Assembly (NCBI GenBank): GCA_013397455.1
Contig: VYZB01000373.1
Location: 785,857 to 849,856 of the forward strand
DNA: 64,000 bases
Reading direction: 5' to 3'
From: Crotophaga sulcirostris
Taxonomy: Eukaryota > Chordata > Aves > Cuculiformes > Crotophagidae
This document shows, piece by piece, positions 57,518 through 64,000 of the stretch; within the stretch, counting starts at the first letter, position 1; the number at the start of each line of letters is the position of its first letter. The position numbers and the translations under genes are program-made. The notes below the pieces were generated by a model. The model was not told the origin of the DNA and did no database searches. It saw only the letters and a program-made list of their open reading frames with translations.

Positions 57518-59737
57518 ATAACTGGGTGTAAATTGAGAGGCCGGGTGGATAGCTGGGTTTGCAGCTGCAGTGCTTTGAACTCCGAAGATTTTTGTACCTG
57601 CAAAGCTTCCTGTGAAAAAGAAATAGCAATGTTTTAGAAAATTAACCAAGAAATTGTGTGCTCTTGAAGAAGACCATGCCACAAAGCACAAGGCAAAGCT
57701 AGGAAGAGGAGGAGGAAGTCCCGGATCCTGCTGTGTGATTGCTGCAGGTTGCTCTTACGCAAAGCTAGAAAATAAGAAAACTTTCAAATGTTCCTTCAGG
57801 GTTGGGAGGCTTTTGAGCCGCTGCCAGCTCCTCCCTGCAGTGCCTGAAGGATAAACCTTTTCTTCCCACTTCTAAATGTTTCACGTTCCCCTCAGCCAAC
57901 CACCCAACCCCCAAATCCTCAATAACAGCCCCTTTCAAAAGTCTCGTGCAAATGATTTTATCTCATGAGGGATGAAACCTCAGGCTGTCAGTGCAAGGCT
58001 GCATTCCCGTCACGGAGCCATGAGGGCTAAATACTGTTAAAAATAAACTATTTCCTCCTCTGTCCTTTCTCCCAGCCAGTGCCCAGTCAAACTGGCAGGA
58101 CAATGCACTGGGCAGGGGAAATGGGAGAGAAGGAGAAAGGGAGGGAAGGGGTTAACCCTCTTCCCCTGGTAAAACACTGAGGCTGCCTGCCAGCTTTTGG
58201 AAAAGCTGCAAGTCATTCTGCCAGGACAAGGAGGAGGTTTTGAAGTCCCTGGGATGCTCTCACCGAAGTGCCGCAGTACAACCCCAGCCCAGCTGGCATG
58301 GCGGGCAGGGGAGGTGGTGGGGAGGGGACCCACCCAAGCTGGGCAGCAGGGGAGAAACCCCAGACAAGAGCACCCTGGCAGGACTGCAGAAATCCTGTTG
58401 TCTTCAGGTTTCCCTCTTTGCCTTCCCTTCTCCTTTGGCCCTCATCCTTCACGTGTCCCAGCCCTGGCTTCTGCCTACTCAGACAAGAAAATTGGGGAGC
58501 AAGGAGGCACCACAAGCCCAAGACAGGAGCAGCTGCTGCAACTTCAGCTCCCTGGCGCAGAGCTTTTGTAGGAACCTGTGGAAAATGCAGTTTTCAGATG
58601 CTCTCTCACTGGAGGAGAGGTCTGCCAGGGGTGCACCACACACTGCCTACCCTGAAGGGAATAGCTGGGATTGTGCCTGGTCTCCTCCTCCTTCATCCCT
58701 GGCCCCAATGAGCCCCCCAGGCACCCAGTGCTGGTGTCCAGAGATACCCAGTGCTGGAGCTGATGGGATGTAAGCGGACACCTTGCCATCAACACCCATT
58801 TTCTGGGAGGAAAAATGTTTTCTTGGAAAAATAACAGTCCATGATGCATTATAGATGGAGAGAAAATAAGTAACCCACCAAAATAAAATATCACTGGCAA
58901 AATACAGGGCACATCCCAGCTGTGCCTCTGTGCAGTGACTGCACCAACCAGGTGGCTGATGCCCAGAAAGATGAGGTTAGATAAGGCAGAAAATAAACCC
59001 CCACCAAGTGATTCGGAGCCCGGGTTTGCAGGTTTGGGAAACAGAGGCAGTGGGGTGGCAGAGCAACACGAGGCCACTGAACTGCAGATTTCCTGTTTTG
59101 GGGGAAAAAAATCCCCCTCCCAGGCAGATCCCACCTTGATTCTGTTGCTTGGCAGCATAAAACCCACCCGATTAAAAGCACGTAAAACTGCCAGTGTAAT
59201 TTCCTGGTTTATATTTTTACGTTTAGAGCATATTACATCCAGCATGACCCAGGCTTTTGAGGGAAGCTTTGGTCAATTAAGATTAGCTGTCATTTCGCAT
59301 TTATTACCATCATTTATGAATTCTCCTCGTTGCCAACAGGCAGAAGGAGAAGATGGTGCACAAAATAAATAGATAATTGATGGAGAAGCTCATCAGGGCC
59401 CTGATTTCTATGCCCCTGTCTTCTCTGGCTCAGCTCTGTCCTATGAGTCAGCTCCAGAGGGCTCTGGAAAACCATCGCCATTTCGGCACTGCTATTAACC
59501 TGGACATATATCCTCCTGCCAGCACTTGGAGTGAGACAGGGGAGCATGAGTGAGGGCTGCCTGCCAGCTGGGGTGCCACTGCCTGCAGCCTATACTGGTC
59601 CCAAAGGCAGCGAGCCTTTGCTGTACTGGGAGAAAGGGGACTGGGCTGCAAGGACCATCAAGCTCACCTGGCATGGAGTTTTCTCGCTGTGACTGCTCAC
59701 GGTGAGATCAAAGTAGATGCTCCATCTTATAGCAAGA
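57518..59737. other. Intergenic, GC-richer, no gene supported
   Basis: The minus-strand frame at 58544-59245 (233 codons) is the longest non-repeat frame outside ABHD5. It has no recognisable domain and competes with open + strand frames (58240-58773), so it is probably chance in GC-richer DNA. Nothing else was identified. Confidence 0.4.
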
Positions 59738-59946
59738 TCACAGTATCACAGTATCACAGTATTACAAGGTTAGAAAGGACCTCTGAGACCATCGAGTCCA
59801 ACCTACAACCCAACACTAACACCAACCCATCATCTAAACCATGGCACTGAGTGCCTCATCCAACCTCCTCTCAAACACCTCCAGGGTTGGCGACTCCACC
59901 ACCTCCCTGGGCAGCGCATTCCAATGGCCAATCACCCTTTCAGTAA
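59738..59946 (-). mobile_element. CR1 LINE fragment, young subfamily
   Basis: The reverse complement of a CR1 3' end, with three tail units (complement of TACTGTGA) at 59738-59762. The body is near-identical to 51957-52150 and breaks at CCCTTTCAGTA. Confidence 0.92.
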
Positions 59947-62900
59947 TATGTTACTGATGTTATAGATGGGTGTGAAGGAGGCTCAGGTATTTGTGTAGCA
60001 CCCTCCTCAAACGGCTGCAGTCTGGCACAGGGAGAGTGGGACCCCAAGGAGTGCAGGGATGGATGGTGCTTCTGTGCCCTGGTCTGCACAGAGGCCCCAC
60101 AAAAAAACTGGCCAAATTGAGAGAAAGTGTGGAGAATATTTCAGACTTTTATACTTAAATGGGCAGTGCTAAAGGCCCTGTGTTTGTGGGAGTGTGTCTA
60201 AACCTTCATTGACTTTTTACCCCTTTACCCCCTGCCTTGCTTGTGCAATTGCATAATAACAAAATGACCTTGAGAGAGAAAAATGAGCTACTTCAGGATG
60301 CTGGTTCAGATGATGAGAGCTTGTGTAACACTGTATTTCTGGCAGGCCGTCACTCCAAAAATGTATGTCCCTAATCAAAGGTAGATTTGAAAAAAAAGGA
60401 CTCTCCCCTCTGCTACCACAGCACTATTTCTGAGGCACATGTTATTAGCAGCACATTGCTGGGCAAAGGGGTTATATCTATATGTCTTTTACATTGCTTG
60501 ATGTGTACCTATCATTTCTGCATAGATCTGGAGTGAAGATGAAATAGCTCATTACTCATCAGTGGCAAACAAAAAGTACCATGAATCAAATTAATGATGA
60601 AGGGGGAAAAGGAAGACTATTGGCTTCCCATTGTTTGATGTCTTTCTTATCTTGCAGGAACACCAAGCAGCAAATAAGACCCCCAGCTTTTGCAGAGTAC
60701 CTTCTCCAAATGAGGTGCTCCAAGTAACCCTTGCAGTAAACCCTAAGCCCTTCTGCAAGGTTAATAATTACAGAACCTGCTTAAAACAAAAGAAAACAAA
60801 CACCGTTTGATTTGGTACCTAAGGGGAAGGTTAGGGACAATCTCTTTGTTCCCAGACAATGGGTCTTGCAAAGTTCACAGAGGTGGTGCTGGTCAGGGTG
60901 AAGGTGCAAAGAGCCTCTATAAACCCACCTTATCTGGTGCCCCCCTGCCCAGGCTCCTCCTCACTGCTTGTTTGTGAAGGGCTGCCACAGCCCACCTGAG
61001 CACAGCCTTGTTAATCAACAACTAATGAAGGGGCAAGAGGCAAATGGGGCCCAGCCTGGAGGCCACAGGCCAAAGCTCCCTTGGTACCAGCCCGGAACAT
61101 CCTTTTTCCTTGGGAGGAAGCACAACACAGATCTCATTCAAAGGGGTTTGAAGGCAGTGATGCAGCTCCCTGAGGTCACATCTCTCCCCTGTATTGGTTT
61201 CTGAACATGGATCAGAGTTTTATCAGACCATATTCAAGCATACATGTGGTCACCACGTTGTTCCTCACTTCTTTTAATTGTGAGGCACACTCCTTACAAG
61301 GGTAGCCACCACCTCCCACTCCCCACAGCAACACACCAAAGGATTTAATTTCTCCTTGCATCATTATCTTTCCACGTCCTTCACTTCAGACATTGGTCCA
61401 GCACTGAAGTCTTTCAAGGAGCTGGCGACAGGACAAACCAAACTTGGAATTACACTGACTGTTCTCTGAAACCTTTTTTGCAGTATCAGCTCTCTGGGGT
61501 CACGAGAGACCTTCAGTCGTGCAGGGAAGGACTGTCGCCCTTGCTTTGAGCTGCTGTCATTGCTGATGAGAAGCTACCACACCTTTTCCTCGGAAGAAGA
61601 GATTCCATAAAGTATGGGTCGAGAAAGAAAAACCTTCCCCTTGTTATAGCTGATGATTACATATATACTGTATATCATGATTGCCTTTGACCACATGGGC
61701 CAGGATGACTCCTAATAGTAACATCCTCTGGGGAAACTGTGGAAATTCAGTCAACTAAAACCCAATGTGCTGCCTGAGACCCCATCCTGCTCTGTGACCC
61801 ACATAACACAGGTCAGCTCCACTGAGCTATCGAGGGGACCATGAGGCAGCTGATGCTTCAGAGAGGTCTGCTGCAAGACCTCAGCTGCCTCCTGTGTTTC
61901 CCCATCATGGTATGTGGCCTATGGGTGGAGGTACGTGTCATTTTCAAAGCAAACTCTCTTCTATCATTTTTCCCTCCCAGAAACACCTCCTACTTATTCT
62001 TCCCACCCTCTCAGGAAGCCCTCAGCCACATTGGAAAACTCCATCAGCAGCAATCTCTCTGTTGTCACAGCCGAGCTACCCCTCAGTTTCCACCTGAAGC
62101 CCCTCAGCTTTGGATGACTGAAGAATAGCTTTTGCTTGTGGTGCTGGGAAATTTCAAACTGAACTGGTATGTTTTGCATGATGGGAATGCTGCTGAGAAT
62201 TACGATGTTTCTTTGCACTTGGAGAAGGTGGTGAGTGACTGGTGCGGATGCAGCAAATCTCTGGCACGATTACAGCACTTACTCTTTTGAGTAGAGGATG
62301 GATTTTCAAATAATTTGCAAATAAATTGGATAATTTGTCTGAGTTAGAAGTACTTCGGAAAATACGTCCTTTGACAAATTTAGCAGCAGTCTTCAGACTT
62401 CTGCTTTCTCTTGAATGCACCAGAGGAAATGCGTAGATGTTTCTCCAGCCTTCCCTTAGAGGCCAAGTATTTCACACAGACTGCATTCATGCGCTCTCAA
62501 AGGATGGTAGGAGAGTCCCTCTCCCGCGGTTGAGCACCTAAAGTTTTCTTAGCCTTTGGGAAGGGAAAAGACAACAACAGCTCTCCCAAGGACTGACCCA
62601 TTTCATAACAGATGGAGCTTCCTCCTGGGAGAACGGGGTCATGAGTTGGTAAAATTCAGCAATCCCTAGAGAACAGGAAGGTGGAAGTTCATGTCTGCTC
62701 TGAAACAGGGCTATTTGCTGGGGCAGGAATGGACTTTGTGCCACTAAAAACATTGGGAGTTGGCATGCATTTTGGAAAAGCACAAGGGTTGTGAAAGGAG
62801 AGGATGTAGTGTGTGGGGTCACCCACATGCCTGCATGGGACTTGTGTGCATGAGAGGTGTGGGGAGAGGGTGTGGACAGGAAGATCATGTAGGACATGTC

Positions 62901-63698
62901 AGGGGATGTAAGCTGCAGAGGCAACTTGCTTTGGGAACTCTGCTCCCAAATCAAACCAGTTTAGCTTCTCTGCAACCCTGCAAGAAACCCAGAGCTTACA
63001 AATGAGCATACTCATGAAAGACCAGAAATGTAAGTACAACTGGTATTCTTCATATTTAAGTTGTCCCATTTCTTGCATTCTTTCTATTTCTTGTATTCTT
63101 TCTATGTTTCACAGTCACGGTACAAATCTGACATTTTCAAGTTGGACAAAAGAGGAAACTCATCAGATACATGCACACTAATACTAAATGCATCCATGGA
63201 AGCATGGTTAAAAAAAGAATATCCAAACTGCACATACTGCCATCCCCCTCTCCCCAGCCTCTGTCGTTATAATCTCAACAAGTGCAAAGATAGAATAAAA
63301 CATTTAAAAATTTGGAAAGTCACTGTTAAGGCATTCCCAGATTCCAGACTCTGCCCAGTGCTGACAGCATCAGGAAAGATGAAAAGGATTAATTAGATTA
63401 TATTTTGGAAATCAGGATCATCTGATGTTGGACTGATAACTTAGTTGAAATGTCATAGTTAGATGACTAGTTCATAGCATCGCTAAGGGTCAGAGTTAAG
63501 GTTTATCTCAGTCTACTTAATATATAACTACTTACTCTGAATAAGTGTGGGTTTTTTCTTAAACTGAACAGTTATTTGTGTTGTCAGGATTTGCAACATT
63601 TTGTTCTGGCAGATTCAAAACATGCCAATGATGATGTATTTGCTATTTATTTATTAATTGTTATTTACTGCTGTATTACTGCGATTATCACTGTATCG
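59947..63698. other. Intergenic, nothing recognised
   Basis: No supported gene, RNA or named repeat on either strand. The longest open frame (63061-63396, +) has no known family. Confidence 0.4.
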
Positions 63699-63858
63699 CT
63701 GTGTGAAGCACAGGAACAGGCTACCCAGACAAGTGATGGAGTCACCATCCCTAAAAGTGTTCAAAAACATGCTACATGGCACTTTGGGACATGGTTTAGT
63801 AGGCATGGGGGTGCTGGGCTGGTCTTAGAAGTCTCTTCCAGCCTTCATGATTCTATTT
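63699..63858 (+). mobile_element. CR1 LINE 3' fragment
   Basis: AAGCACAGGAACAGGCTACCC, then GTGATGGAGTCACCATCCC, GGGACATGGTTTAGTAGGCA and TTCCAGCCTTCATGATTCTAT. It resembles the 322-632 and 15478-15907 subfamily, shortened by internal deletions. Confidence 0.88.
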
Positions 63859-64000
63859 ACTTTTCCTTAAATATGAATGCTCTACCTTATGCCCCTCAAT
63901 ATCATAGGTTTTCTAGTTTTCCCCTATAGGCAACAGAAACAAGGAAGCCTAAAAGTGTGGTTGGGGAGTTAATTAAGGTTCTATACAGTATTTTCACATA
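63859..64000. other. Non-coding end of window
   Basis: AT-rich, nothing recognised. Confidence 0.5.

Noticed and set aside
1..64000. CRISPR array, bacterial operon or phage-type system
   Set aside because: Introns, CR1 LINEs and a vertebrate gene show nuclear bird DNA; the tandem arrays present have no spacers and are minisatellites.

Overview
The window reads as nuclear DNA from a bird. Three things show this: many truncated CR1 LINE fragments (5' truncated, ending in short ATTCTRTG-type tails, on both strands), one decayed avian-type endogenous retrovirus with its 3' LTR, and a single intron-split vertebrate gene with about 17.5 kb in its first intron. I could not name the species. There are no operons, CRISPR arrays, tRNAs or rRNAs that I can support.

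The one protein-coding gene I can assemble with confidence is ABHD5 (CGI-58), the lipid-droplet co-activator of the triglyceride lipase ATGL/PNPLA2. It is on the + strand in seven exons: 17509-17537, 35072-35157, 35434-35806, 38750-38904, 42343-42454, 43000-43186 and 45670-45759. These join in frame, all with GT/AG junctions, into a 343-residue protein. The three N-terminal tryptophans, the asparagine in place of the nucleophile serine (GHNLGG), and the Arg and Gly used for ATGL activation are all present. A likely 3' UTR runs to poly(A) signals near 48.2 kb.

Layout. 1-10 kb: AT-rich non-coding sequence with two younger CR1 pieces, one ancient CR1 and a perfect hairpin. From mammalian synteny this is probably intron 1 or the flank of ANO10 on the minus strand, but no ANO10 exon was found. 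10.1-10.25 kb: an orphan exon-like segment on the minus strand. 10.5-12.9 kb: the 3' half of a dead gammaretrovirus-like provirus. 13.7-17.2 kb: a patchwork of repeats (a 120-bp repeat pair, CR1s, an LTR-like piece) that includes a diverged duplicate of the DNA just upstream of the ABHD5 CpG island. 17.2-18.6 kb: CpG island, ABHD5 exon 1 and two minisatellites. 18.7-45.7 kb: ABHD5 introns and exons. 48-64 kb: intergenic, with several CR1 copies and GC-richer stretches at about 53.6-56.3 and 58-59.7 kb but no convincing gene.

I found no new molecular system. The best leads are structural, around the ABHD5 promoter: a promoter-proximal tandem duplication with both junctions at CR1 tails, an inverted CR1 pair bracketing exon 1, a palindrome-bearing GC minisatellite just inside intron 1, and two in-frame start codons in exon 1.
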